From IMG/VR virus record IMGVR_UViG_3300037858_000055, positions 1-31,669 of that record: a stretch of DNA of 31,669 nucleotides. The stretch is one strand, 5' to 3'. Below are positions 1 to 6,855 of the stretch, piece after piece (the first letter of the stretch is position 1; the number at the start of each line of letters is the position of its first letter). The position numbers and the translations under genes were made by a program. The DNA is from a virus. The notes under the pieces are model-generated. The model was given only the letters and a program-made list of their open reading frames with translations, was not told the DNA's origin and made no database searches.

Positions 1-2
1 CG

Positions 3-47
3 GAAATTGACGGTGCAGATGCAGGGCAATACAGGATGGCGATATGA
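3..47 (+). CDS. C-terminal tail of a truncated upstream gene
   Basis: The first bases read as an open frame of 14 codons ending in TGA at 45-47, with the residues EIDGADAGQYRMAI. The stop overlaps the ATG of the next gene at 44-46 as ATGA, the same coupling seen between many genes of this window. This supports it being the real end of a gene that starts outside the window. Nothing can be said of its function from so few residues. Confidence 0.45.
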   Translation, partial: EIDGADAGQYRMAI

Positions 48-268
48 CCACACCGCGTATCATTACGGCACCGCGTCCGGTGCGGTGTTCGCGCCTCGAA
101 GCATTGGGACAACATCATTGGTATCTGTGCCACAGCAGGGGTTTTTCACGCTGGTGGTTCGAGTTTTACGGGACGAAGGTCACGGATGTGTACCCCGCCG
201 CTATACTGGCAATAGAAGCAGCGGAAGCGGCACTGGCAGCAGTGACCGGAGGACAGGACGAAGGATAG
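44..268 (+). CDS. Small hypothetical protein (74 aa)
   Basis: I do not recognise this protein. It starts at ATG 44 in an ATGA overlap with the preceding stop and ends with TAG at 266-268. The first half is rich in His, Trp, Arg and aromatic residues, including one pair of cysteines around HWYLCHSRG. The second half is a short Ala-rich helix (AAEAALAAV). There is no signal peptide or membrane segment. The longer open frame at 7-555 in another frame overlaps it and has the composition of a shadow. It is probably a small phage protein translated with its upstream neighbour. Function is unknown. Confidence 0.55.
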   Translation: MTTPRIITAPRPVRCSRLEALGQHHWYLCHSRGFSRWWFEFYGTKVTDVYPAAILAIEAAEAALAAVTGGQDEG

Positions 269-269
269 T

Positions 270-296
270 GCCCTGGCTGCTGATATCAGCCAGGGC
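270..296. repeat. Perfect 10-bp hairpin between genes
   Basis: The arms GCCCTGGCTG (270-279) and CAGCCAGGGC (287-296) are perfect inverse complements around a 7-nt loop, CTGATAT. It lies just after the 74-aa gene and about 55 bases before the next start. No T-run follows on either strand, so it is not a classic intrinsic terminator. It could be an RNA processing or pausing hairpin or a protein-binding dyad. Confidence 0.6.
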
Positions 297-353
297 CGGA
301 CGCACCGGACGGGTTCTTGTGCGCCCGTATTATTGTACGCGAAAGGGACGGGT

Positions 354-1187
354 ATGCTTGCAGTCCGAGTCGCGCTCTGGCCCAAGAGCGCAGTGTTGTT
401 TATCATCAGGGAGTACATCGAGCCTCTGGGCAACGGTGAGCGTCTGCTTATCGTTGCGACGTTTATGGCTTCGCTGGTCTCTGCGTATGGCGTTCAATCT
501 CATCTCGCCGGGGCGTATGTTCCGGCGGTCGGGTGGATCGGCGCAGCCACGTTAGAGATTGTCTACCTCGGTGCGGCATTGGCCGGGACATCTGTCCGGC
601 ACCGCTCACTGCATCAAACCATCGGCACCTGGCTGGTACTCATAGTTGCCGCCGCGCTTGCCATCATCTTCAATCTGGCTCATCAACAGGAGGCGCGCGG
701 CGCAATCTCGCGCTTTGCTGTGGCGGAGGCGGTCGGCTTTCCGGTCGTTGCGCTCTTGTGTGCGCTGGTTTCGCACGGCATGGCCGGGGAGCGCATTGCG
801 GAGACGCAGCGCCGGTCGGACCAGGTGGCCGACCGCGAACGTCAACAGGCAGACGATCTCTATCAGTTGCAGATGGACTACCGCCGCCAACAGGCCGAGA
901 TCGACCTGGAGCGCAAGCGCGCCGAACACGCTGAGGAAATACGGGCGTTGCGGGCAACGTTGCGAACGCAACGGCGTGACGACAGGATACCGCAGCAGGA
1001 CGCGGAACCATTACGCAACGATGCTACCTCGCGCAACGTTACGCAATCGGTTGCGCAACGGGTACGCGAGGCCTGGGAGGTTGATCGTGCGTTCAACCAG
1101 TCGGCACTGGCGCGGAACCTGGGGGTCCATAAATCCACGGTGAACCGGATTGTCAGGCAGTTGACCCAGGAGGACGGCAATGGTTGA
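354..1187 (+). CDS. Membrane-anchored helix-turn-helix protein (277 aa)
   Basis: ATG 354 is chosen because a purine-rich GGGACGGG lies just upstream; an in-frame TTG at 333 is the alternative. Four hydrophobic segments are visible, at about residues 30-47, 52-77, 90-110 and 121-144. A strongly charged coiled coil runs over 145-210 (runs of RRQQAEIDLERKRAEHAEEI type). A C-terminal helix-turn-helix at about 245-270 contains SALARNLGVHKSTVNRIVRQ. The order of four membrane helices, coiled coil and DNA-binding domain recalls DUF2637-type proteins of actinobacterial elements, by architecture only. It would tether DNA or a regulator to the inner membrane; that role is inferred. The stop overlaps the next start by 8 bases. 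Confidence 0.75.
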   Translation: MLAVRVALWPKSAVLFIIREYIEPLGNGERLLIVATFMASLVSAYGVQSHLAGAYVPAVGWIGAATLEIVYLGAALAGTSVRHRSLHQTIGTWLVLIVAAALAIIFNLAHQQEARGAISRFAVAEAVGFPVVALLCALVSHGMAGERIAETQRRSDQVADRERQQADDLYQLQMDYRRQQAEIDLERKRAEHAEEIRALRATLRTQRRDDRIPQQDAEPLRNDATSRNVTQSVAQRVREAWEVDRAFNQSALARNLGVHKSTVNRIVRQLTQEDGNG

Positions 1188-1485
1188 CCCGCACGATCGC
1201 GCCGTCCAGATACTCACGGTCTACTTCCGTCGCCTGGTTGAGGCGACGGGACATAGCTGGACCGAACGGAACGACCGACATATGTCGGAGTTGGCCGACT
1301 GCCTGATTGATGCGGCCTGTGAGCCGGACCCGCAGATCTTGGCGGGGTTTGCCGCAGAACTGGATCGGCCGTACACCGGCACGACGATCCGGCAGACGCG
1401 CCCGCTGACGCCGGATGACGACCCGCACTACCAGGCGTGGCTCCGGCAGCGGAACGCGAACGGAGGGCAACATGGACCAGGGTGA
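1180..1485 (+). CDS. Hypothetical phage protein (101 aa)
   Basis: ATG 1180 lies inside the end of the previous gene and is preceded by AGGAGGACGGCA, a strong ribosome site, so translation is probably coupled. The N-terminal 65 residues look helical (VQILTVYFRRLVEATG, MSELADCLIDAA) and the C-terminus is polar and probably disordered. No membrane segment, metal site or known motif is visible. It overlaps the following zinc-binding gene by 14 bases. I do not recognise the family. Its position between a membrane HTH protein and an exonuclease suggests an early or replication-linked role, by location only. Confidence 0.65.
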   Translation: MVDPHDRAVQILTVYFRRLVEATGHSWTERNDRHMSELADCLIDAACEPDPQILAGFAAELDRPYTGTTIRQTRPLTPDDDPHYQAWLRQRNANGGQHGPG

Positions 1486-1708
1486 TATGTTTGCAGCAGA
1501 GTTGCCCCATCCGGGTGAATACCCAATCCCACCCGGGGCGCGCCAATCGGCATGCGTTTCGTGCGGCGCGCCAATCGTCTGGGCACGGACGGAGCAGGGA
1601 CGGGCTATCCCGCTGGCGCTGTCCACAGCGCGGGACTGCGCCGGTCGGCGGGTAGCAATGAATCATTTCGTAGATTGCCCCCAGGGAAGAAAATGGAGGA
1701 GACGATGA
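1472..1708 (+). CDS. Small zinc-binding phage protein (78 aa)
   Basis: The start is ATG 1472, preceded by GGAGGGCAAC; an earlier in-frame ATG at 1415 lacks a ribosome site and would overlap the previous gene deeply. The protein carries C28-x2-C31 in ACVSCGAPIVWART, then HFVDCP with H65 and C69, plus C56. This CxxC...HxxxC layout, with G-x-IPL between the halves, is a recurrent small phage zinc-ribbon type. Such proteins are usually of unknown role and are thought to bind nucleic acid or partner proteins. The C-terminus is very basic (GRKWRRR). It overlaps the next start by four bases. Confidence 0.65.
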   Translation: MDQGDMFAAELPHPGEYPIPPGARQSACVSCGAPIVWARTEQGRAIPLALSTARDCAGRRVAMNHFVDCPQGRKWRRR

Positions 1709-2175
1709 GCGGGAAATACGCACAGAAAACGAGCGTCAACAAGGATGCGTCACTCGCGGAGATCGAACGCACGCTGACGCGCTACGGTGCCACCGGGTTT
1801 CTCTATGGTTGGTCAGGGACGGATGCGATGGTCGGGTTTGTGCTGCGCAACCGCCAGTTTCGTTTGATCATCCCGATGCCAGATCGGAACAGTCGGGAGT
1901 TTCTCAGGACACCGAAGCAGGGCCGATTACGGTCAAAGACGGCAGCACAGGAGGCGTATGACCAGGCGGTGCGTCAGCGCTGGCGTGCATTGGCGCTCTA
2001 CGTCAAAGCCGCGCTGGAAGCGGTCGAGGCAGGTATTCTTAGCTTTGAGGATGCATTTCTGGCGTATACCGCCCTGCCGGGTGGCCCCACAGTGGGACAG
2101 TGGATGCAGCCACAGTTGGAACGCACGTTGGAGCAGGGACAGATGCCGCCCCTGCTGCCGCTACCACAGGAGTAA
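1705..2175 (+). CDS. Conserved phage protein of unknown function (156 aa)
   Basis: ATG 1705 is preceded by GGAGGAGACG, an excellent ribosome site; upstream in-frame sequence is the shadow of the zinc-protein gene. The N-terminal half resembles an alpha/beta fold (ATGFLYGWSGTDAMVGFVL, FRLIIPMPDR). A helical C-terminal half contains RWRALALYVKAALEAVEAG, and it ends near the recognisable segment TVGQWMQPQLE. I recall this arrangement, with a YxxLPxGxTVGxWMxPQ-type C-terminus, as a family spread among phages and mobile elements with no established function. It may act in DNA metabolism, since the neighbour is an exonuclease, but that is only proximity. Confidence 0.65.
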   Translation: MSGKYAQKTSVNKDASLAEIERTLTRYGATGFLYGWSGTDAMVGFVLRNRQFRLIIPMPDRNSREFLRTPKQGRLRSKTAAQEAYDQAVRQRWRALALYVKAALEAVEAGILSFEDAFLAYTALPGGPTVGQWMQPQLERTLEQGQMPPLLPLPQE

Positions 2176-2178
2176 CCG

Positions 2179-2850
2179 ATGATTGCCCTTGATATCGAGA
2201 CGTTGGACTTCTTTTCGGATGACCGCATCAAGCGACTGCCACGGCCCATACAACTGTTGGCGATGCGGTTCGGCTGTGCGTACACGCTGGATATGGACAC
2301 CGGGGCATGGACTGGCTACTGGCCCGAAGATCCCGGCCTGCCCACTGAACAGGATGTGGTGAGCGGCCCGACCGCACTGCCGTGCCTGTGGCAGCACCTC
2401 ATCAATCAGACCATTGTCGGCTGGAACCTGTTCGAGTTCGACATCCCGTACCTGATGCTTCATCTGAACCGGCACTGCGACAACGACGGCGATCCCTGGC
2501 TGGACCCGATGCGCATTATTGACCTGATGGCAGTTTTGAAAACCGCCTCAAAACCATTCGGGAAAGAGCGCTGGTACAAGTTGGATGTGATCGCAGCGAC
2601 CAATCTGGGGCGCGGAAAATTGGGGAATGGGCAACAGGCGGCAACGTGGTTGCAATCAGGCGATCCGGCGCTGCTGCGCCAGGCGGCGGCGTATTGCCGG
2701 GAAGATGTACAACTGACGGCAGATCTGTTCCAGACTGCGCAAACGACCGGGCTGCTCTGCCCGGCACGACCGGAACGCAGTGAGGTCGGAGATCTGCGGG
2801 TGTGGCTCAATACCGACGGCGACCTGGTGGACTGTCGGCGGGAAGAGTAA
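2179..2850 (+). CDS. DEDD-family 3'-5' exonuclease
   Basis: The N-terminus has the exo I motif ALDIETLDF with D5 and E7. Exo II is IVGWNLFEFDIPYL with N83 and D88. Exo III is AYCREDVQLTADLF with Y172 and D176 (YxxxD type). These are the four acidic metal ligands and the tyrosine of the DnaQ/RNase H-like exonuclease superfamily, closest to the exonuclease domain of family-B DNA polymerases and stand-alone relatives. It would trim DNA 3' ends with two metal ions. At 223 aa it is a stand-alone enzyme without a polymerase domain. Start ATG 2179 follows CAGGAGTAACCG. No polymerase is present in the window, so the partner is unknown. Confidence 0.85.
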   Translation: MIALDIETLDFFSDDRIKRLPRPIQLLAMRFGCAYTLDMDTGAWTGYWPEDPGLPTEQDVVSGPTALPCLWQHLINQTIVGWNLFEFDIPYLMLHLNRHCDNDGDPWLDPMRIIDLMAVLKTASKPFGKERWYKLDVIAATNLGRGKLGNGQQAATWLQSGDPALLRQAAAYCREDVQLTADLFQTAQTTGLLCPARPERSEVGDLRVWLNTDGDLVDCRREE

Positions 2851-2852
2851 TT

Positions 2853-2884
2853 TTGCGCACAGATACTGCACACTGGTGTATAAT
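2853..2884 (+). promoter_or_regulatory. Possible promoter before the membrane-protein genes
   Basis: A perfect TATAAT lies at 2879-2884 in the 123-bp gap after the exonuclease gene. The best upstream hexamer, TTGCGC at 2853-2858, is 20 bp away, which is long. A small ACAC-TG-GTGT dyad at 2870-2879 overlaps the -10 edge. This is a plausible weak or activator-dependent promoter for the two membrane-protein genes. Confidence 0.35.
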
Positions 2885-2973
2885 CGACAGAGAGACCGGG
2901 CAGCGCGGCAACGCTCCCGGCGTGGCCACTGCGTATGTGCTATGCCGTGCGCCCTGGTCCAGGGAGAGCAAAG

Positions 2974-3459
2974 ATGAGTGTACGTTCAAGGCCATTGCCC
3001 AGGCAATCATCAGATCGCGGAGCAGCTATCGCCACTGGCGGCATGCTGTTGCTCTTTGGTGTTCCGCTCTGGCTTGTCGGTTCCCGCTATACACTTGACG
3101 GCTGGCTGACCGCGCTAGGTTGGCTACTGGCCTGGTTGGGTATACCGGTTACTATACCGGATATGCGATGGGGCTTTTTCATCGGAGGAATGGCGCTGCT
3201 TGGGCTTGGATATTCCTACGTTGAAATCCGTAGGCGTCCGGGGCCACAAACGGACGCACTTCTGTGGGCGATATGGCTTGTAGTTATCGCGACCGATGTC
3301 GGCAGTACATTCTTTGGGTTTCGCGGCGAGCAGACCAGCGAATGGCCGTTGATGGCATGGATGGCAGAGACGTGGCCGGTTGCAGCGGTGGTCGCCGCTG
3401 TGTTGACGTTTCTGCCGGAGTGGTTTATCACCGGCGGGTGGAAGCACCTGCGCGGATAG
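2974..3459 (+). CDS. Polytopic membrane protein (161 aa)
   Basis: ATG 2974 follows AGGGAGAGCAAAG, a good ribosome site; an upstream ATG at 2935 has none. A short basic N-terminus (RSRPLPRQSSDR) precedes four or five hydrophobic helices at about residues 18-36, 41-61, 66-83, 94-112 and 133-151. The third helix is followed by the basic stretch EIRRRPG. No enzymatic motif is visible. It is too large for a typical class I or II holin and lies far from the lysin on the opposite strand. Next to it is another membrane-anchored protein, so the two may form a membrane complex. Family not recognised. Confidence 0.7.
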   Translation: MSVRSRPLPRQSSDRGAAIATGGMLLLFGVPLWLVGSRYTLDGWLTALGWLLAWLGIPVTIPDMRWGFFIGGMALLGLGYSYVEIRRRPGPQTDALLWAIWLVVIATDVGSTFFGFRGEQTSEWPLMAWMAETWPVAAVVAAVLTFLPEWFITGGWKHLRG

Positions 3460-3474
3460 AAAGCGAGACGTGAC

Positions 3475-3978
3475 ATGGAAAACGTAACCCCGGCGATGCT
3501 GTTCCAACTGTTGTTTACCGTCTTGATTATCGCAATCATTGCGCGGTGGTGGGAAAACATACAGGCGTGGGGGTTGCGTCTTATGTCGCGTTATCAAGGT
3601 CCAGGCGATGCACCGGAAGAGGTTCAGGATGAGGACATTACGGCGGTTCTGAACGAACCGAACGAACCGGCGAACGGTGGTTCCGGCGCGTTCAGACGCG
3701 GAGAACCGTCCGGAACGCAGGGTTCCGTGCTGAACCTCACGGCGAATGAAGTTCGCGCTGTGCAGGTCATCATTCTGCGGCGTGAGCGGGAGGCAATGCA
3801 GGGGCGCAAGCTCTCAAAGTCGAAGGCGATTATGGCGGCCTTTGGGGTCAAGCGTGGCGGTACCTCCACGTATGAACGGGCCAGCGAGATCTACGACGCG
3901 CTCTTTACCCAGCCGAAAAGCACACGTTACATCACACTGGATGAACACCGTCAACCCGTTATGGAGGATGCATCATGA
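3475..3978 (+). CDS. Single-span membrane protein with DNA-binding-like C-terminus (167 aa)
   Basis: A single membrane helix at about residues 7-24 (FQLLFTVLIIAIIARWW) is followed by a low-complexity polar linker at 42-85 with a small NEPNEP repeat. The C-terminal domain at about 86-146 contains LTANEVRAVQVIILR, then KLSKSKAIMAAFGVKRGG and TYERASEIYDAL. The S/K-rich turn followed by xxFGVKxGGxxxY is like the helix-turn-helix tails of some phage and plasmid proteins; this is from memory, not from a search. The ATG at 3475 has only a weak purine stretch upstream. With the 277-aa protein at 354 it makes two membrane-tethered putative DNA-binding proteins in one operon. Confidence 0.65.
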   Translation: MENVTPAMLFQLLFTVLIIAIIARWWENIQAWGLRLMSRYQGPGDAPEEVQDEDITAVLNEPNEPANGGSGAFRRGEPSGTQGSVLNLTANEVRAVQVIILRREREAMQGRKLSKSKAIMAAFGVKRGGTSTYERASEIYDALFTQPKSTRYITLDEHRQPVMEDAS

Positions 3979-4000
3979 CCGACTAGCACCGCCCGGCATA

Positions 4001-4669
4001 TCAACTATTCTCCTGGCTTTTTCGCTCCGCCTCAGCTAACCGCTCGGCAATGCCTTGCTCAATCCTGGACAATAACTCTGATTGTCGCCGTGGTCCGTTC
4101 AGATCCTGCTGTTGCATATCTTCATCAAGCCTGGCCGTTACTCCCCGGATGCGGCTCCAGGCTTGATTTATATCATGCTCATTCTTCGCAATGGCATGAT
4201 CCATCCGCTCGATGACCGACAGTACCTCCGTCACACTGGGCATCTTCTGGATAAGCGCCCCGACCGCAACCTGTTGCTTCATCATTGTTGTTTGCATATC
4301 GGTGATGGCATTGCGCATGCTGGTCAACTCAGCCAGCATCTGTGCCTGCACCGCTATGTTTTGCTCATTCTGCTTCATCGAGACTTCAAGTTGGCTTTGC
4401 ATCCAGTTGAACACCTCACGGGTCATCTCTCGGTTTTCCCGTTGTGCGGTAAGCTCCTGCTCCAGCCGACGCTCGGTTATCAAGAGTTCTGAGGCCTGTT
4501 CTTTTTCGTGGAATTCCTGATTTTGCTGCACACGTTGGATCTCGAACTCGACCCGCCGTGCGACGTAGGGGGCCAGCCATTTGGCGGCCGCCCCGATCAT
4601 CAGGAGGATAATACCGAGCTGGCCGGGCCCACTGGCCAGCAGTGACCGGGCAAACTCGTCCCAGGTCAT
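4001..4669 (-). CDS. Membrane-anchored coiled-coil protein (222 aa)
   Basis: One hydrophobic helix lies at about residues 16-37 (GIILLMIGAAAKWLAPYVA). It is followed by about 180 residues of almost uninterrupted charged and Gln-rich helix (EFEIQRVQQNQEFHEKEQAS, RLEQELTAQRENREMTREV), ending in LSRIEQGIAERLAEAERK. The layout of one anchor plus a long coiled coil resembles spanin-like or receptor-stalk proteins, but no lipobox or catalytic motif is present. The start overlaps the receiver-domain stop by four bases, so the two are translationally coupled. It is the last gene of the leftward operon. It could be the output partner of the response regulator or a structural component of lysis. Both are inference. 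Confidence 0.65.
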   Translation of the reverse strand: MTWDEFARSLLASGPGQLGIILLMIGAAAKWLAPYVARRVEFEIQRVQQNQEFHEKEQASELLITERRLEQELTAQRENREMTREVFNWMQSQLEVSMKQNEQNIAVQAQMLAELTSMRNAITDMQTTMMKQQVAVGALIQKMPSVTEVLSVIERMDHAIAKNEHDINQAWSRIRGVTARLDEDMQQQDLNGPRRQSELLSRIEQGIAERLAEAERKSQENS

Positions 4670-5067
4670 GTCAATCCTGCTCGAATCGCAGCTAGTACAT
4701 CGTCAAAGCTGAACGGCTTGGTAAAGTACCAATCAATCAACTGTTTACCATTGACCGGGTGACGGGCCTGCTTCTCTACATCCGGTGTTCCAAACGCGGT
4801 GATCATGATAATGACCGTGTCTGGGTACGCTTCTCGGATCTTCGTCGCAAGCTCAAGCCCGTTCATGCTGGGCATGTTGTAGTCGGTAATGACAAGCCGG
4901 GCCGGATATTGCTGCATGGTGTTCCATGCAGCCAGGCCGTCAATGGCGACCAGGATTCGCTCATTCTTCCATTCAAGCTCGATGATGCGCTTGATGATGG
5001 TCAGGATGTCGGTTTCATCCTCGACCAGAAGTATCCCCTCCGGCGTCTGTTCGTTCTGTTTTCGCAT
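4666..5067 (-). CDS. Stand-alone response-regulator receiver domain
   Basis: This 133-residue protein is a complete CheY-like receiver with no output domain. The acidic pair is E16-D17 in ILLVEDETD. The phospho-acceptor is D62 in LVITDYNMPSMNG, the switch Thr is T90 in IIMITAFG, and the conserved Lys is K117 in WYFTKPFSFDDVL. The loop between T90 and K117 is 27 residues, about five longer than in CheY. All residues needed for phosphorylation are intact. The start ATG 5067 lies 53 bases inside the end of the holin-like gene, with AAAGGGG just upstream. It sits between lysis-type membrane genes, so phosphorylation by a host kinase could feed into phage lysis or behaviour (inference). Assignment to the family is secure. 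Confidence 0.92.
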   Translation of the reverse strand: MRKQNEQTPEGILLVEDETDILTIIKRIIELEWKNERILVAIDGLAAWNTMQQYPARLVITDYNMPSMNGLELATKIREAYPDTVIIMITAFGTPDVEKQARHPVNGKQLIDWYFTKPFSFDDVLAAIRAGLT

Positions 5068-5413
5068 ACCCCTTTATTTCCGGCGATAAGTCGGTTAGTC
5101 CGTGGTACACCTGATTCACGACCGGGGCCAGCAATGAGGTGCTTATAATTGTCCAGTATGAGTCATGTGTCATGTACGAAAGCGGAATAGCCAGCAGCGC
5201 CGCAATGACAATCGGGAAGACCATCGCTGTCTGGCGTGCATAGCGCGGCGCATGTAAGAGTTTGTACAACAGAACCAGGACTTTTCCTGGTTGTCGCTTC
5301 GGTGGCGGAAAGACGTTCTTTATCCGCTCAAACAGTAATGAGGCAATGACCCCGGCTCCGCTGAATGTGGCACCGTAACTCAGAACAGCGATGAGTTGTT
5401 CGTTGGGCATCAT
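5015..5413 (-). CDS. Holin-like membrane protein (132 aa)
   Basis: Three hydrophobic segments are visible: about residues 6-27 (LIAVLSYGATFSGAGVIASLL), 63-82 (AMVFPIVIAALLAIPLSYM) and 86-105 (YWTIISTSLLAPVVNQVYHG). The loop between the first two is basic (PPPKRQPGK) and the C-terminus is charged. It begins immediately downstream of the endolysin with a four-base overlap, the classical holin-next-to-lysin arrangement, and its size fits a holin. No holin family is recognised by sequence. The last 53 bases also encode the start of the receiver protein in another frame. An alternative is a small transporter-like or sensor membrane protein that partners the receiver. Confidence 0.6.
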   Translation of the reverse strand: MMPNEQLIAVLSYGATFSGAGVIASLLFERIKNVFPPPKRQPGKVLVLLYKLLHAPRYARQTAMVFPIVIAALLAIPLSYMTHDSYWTIISTSLLAPVVNQVYHGLTDLSPEIKGYAKTERTDAGGDTSGRG

Positions 5414-6855
5414 TGGACCTCTTTCAACGCCCTGCGTGCCCGATTCAAGATATTCATCCCATAAGCCAAATTATCATATGGCTCAGGTATCGACTGACCA
5501 GCATTGACAACTGCCCACTTTTGATGCAGATCGACCCACTTCGGAGCCGAGCCCCGGCCATGACTCTGGAGCAGCGGTCCCAGTCGAGGATTAGCATCTG
5601 CGATAGCCAGGAGGAATGATGTGTCGTCTTCCCGGTCAGCATAGTGATACAGATGGAGACATTGTACAAACACAGCTTCTTCAATGGTGCCAAATGCTTC
5701 GCCCCTGGCACCATCGTTTGTCGCGCCAATTCCGGCAACATTGTTGTATGTTTTGAATCGCTCTGATTGAAATCCTCCGGTTTCTTTGTCGGCCTGGTGC
5801 AACGCAATCCAGTTCGAGATGCCAAATAATTGGCTACAATAACCATAAGATATGGTTAGGGTTTCAGCCAGATCATCTGGCAATGATCGTTTTGTCATTA
5901 ACCAGCTTTTGATCTGTTGATTATCTACAAATGGACCTCCGATGATATCTGCACTATCCGGGATGCCCATGTCATCTTCTGGCTCTTTCTGGCGGTCTTC
6001 AACGAGAGTAAGAGCACTCATATGGATAAACCCCTCATTCCACTGCTGGTCAGGTACATAAGCCATATGTACCCACCTCTTTTCCCCTTGGATAGTCTCT
6101 CCGGATTCATCGTATTTGATGACATCAACAACAATTATACGCGGATTTTCTGTTGTCCCCGGCTTAATGTTCCGAACAACATCATAGTGACGTGATGGTC
6201 CGGTTCGTATCGTTGCTCGAATACCTTGCTTGACAGCATATCGTTGCATGGTCTTGAGTGGAGGATGCTCAACGACTGGCGTTTGTTTTATAAAACCACC
6301 GCTAGAGCGGTATTGTTTAACAGCTTCCATGAGTGGTGTGCCGGGGCAATATGCAGTTGTACCAAGTTCAACATGTCCAAGCACCTTTTGGCGTGGAATA
6401 TTGAATTCTTGACATAACGTATGGATAAGTGTAAGCATGCCTTGTTTCTGTTCGCCGGTCGGTTGCTGATACTGCATTGTTTTCTCATTTAGGCCAATTG
6501 GGACATGAATAGCAATCCCCTTCGGGTTTGCTTTGCTATGGCCACAATGCCACAGGCTTGATGTTAATTCTCTGGTTTGCAAGATTTCACCATTAGCGCC
6601 GATCACATAGTGATATTGCAGTCCATCAGCCCCGGACGGCACACCTGCCCACCCCTTCTGCATTTGCCAGTCTACGTCTATCCTCAACTGCTCCATCAGT
6701 CCCGGCATGGCAAGCCGGTTGGTAGCGACTGGCGGGCCGTTGAAGTGAGCCACGATATAGGAAATATCGGAAAGACGCCGCCATCCGATAGTCCAGCCTG
6801 CCCGTGGGAGTTGCGTGATGATATTACGTATTGGAAGGTCTGCGAGCTTACTCAT
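5410..6855 (-). CDS. Two-enzyme endolysin: amidase + SH3 + glucosaminidase-like
   Basis: Residues about 20-180 form an N-acetylmuramoyl-L-alanine amidase of the Amidase_2/PGRP type. H37 lies in SYIVAHFNG, WHCGHSKANPKGIAIHV is the histidine-rich strand, and GHVELGTTAYCPG carries H161 and C170; H37, H161 and C170 are the likely zinc ligands. Residues about 205-285 look like a bacterial SH3 domain (GIRATIRTGPSRHYDVV, GFIHMSAL). Residues about 320-475 match a glucosaminidase-type fold with LHQADKETGGF (candidate catalytic E358) followed by YNNVAGIG. The protein would cut both the peptide stem and the glycan of peptidoglycan. At 481 aa it is long for a phage lysin, consistent with two enzymes. It overlaps the SH3 gene and the holin-like gene by four bases each. 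No signal peptide is present, so a holin is needed for export. The region is AT-richer than the capsid genes. Confidence 0.85.
   Translation of the reverse strand: MSKLADLPIRNIITQLPRAGWTIGWRRLSDISYIVAHFNGPPVATNRLAMPGLMEQLRIDVDWQMQKGWAGVPSGADGLQYHYVIGANGEILQTRELTSSLWHCGHSKANPKGIAIHVPIGLNEKTMQYQQPTGEQKQGMLTLIHTLCQEFNIPRQKVLGHVELGTTAYCPGTPLMEAVKQYRSSGGFIKQTPVVEHPPLKTMQRYAVKQGIRATIRTGPSRHYDVVRNIKPGTTENPRIIVVDVIKYDESGETIQGEKRWVHMAYVPDQQWNEGFIHMSALTLVEDRQKEPEDDMGIPDSADIIGGPFVDNQQIKSWLMTKRSLPDDLAETLTISYGYCSQLFGISNWIALHQADKETGGFQSERFKTYNNVAGIGATNDGARGEAFGTIEEAVFVQCLHLYHYADREDDTSFLLAIADANPRLGPLLQSHGRGSAPKWVDLHQKWAVVNAGQSIPEPYDNLAYGMNILNRARRALKEVQ

Noticed and set aside
7-555. 182-aa open frame overlapping the 74-aa gene and the start of the membrane HTH gene.
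   Set aside because: Its translation is Arg/Ser/Gly-rich with no recognisable pattern, and it covers two better supported genes in other frames. It reads as a shadow.
2974-3459. Holin assignment for the 161-aa membrane protein.
   Set aside because: It is on the strand opposite the lysin, in another operon, and is larger than usual holins. The 132-aa protein next to the lysin is the better candidate.
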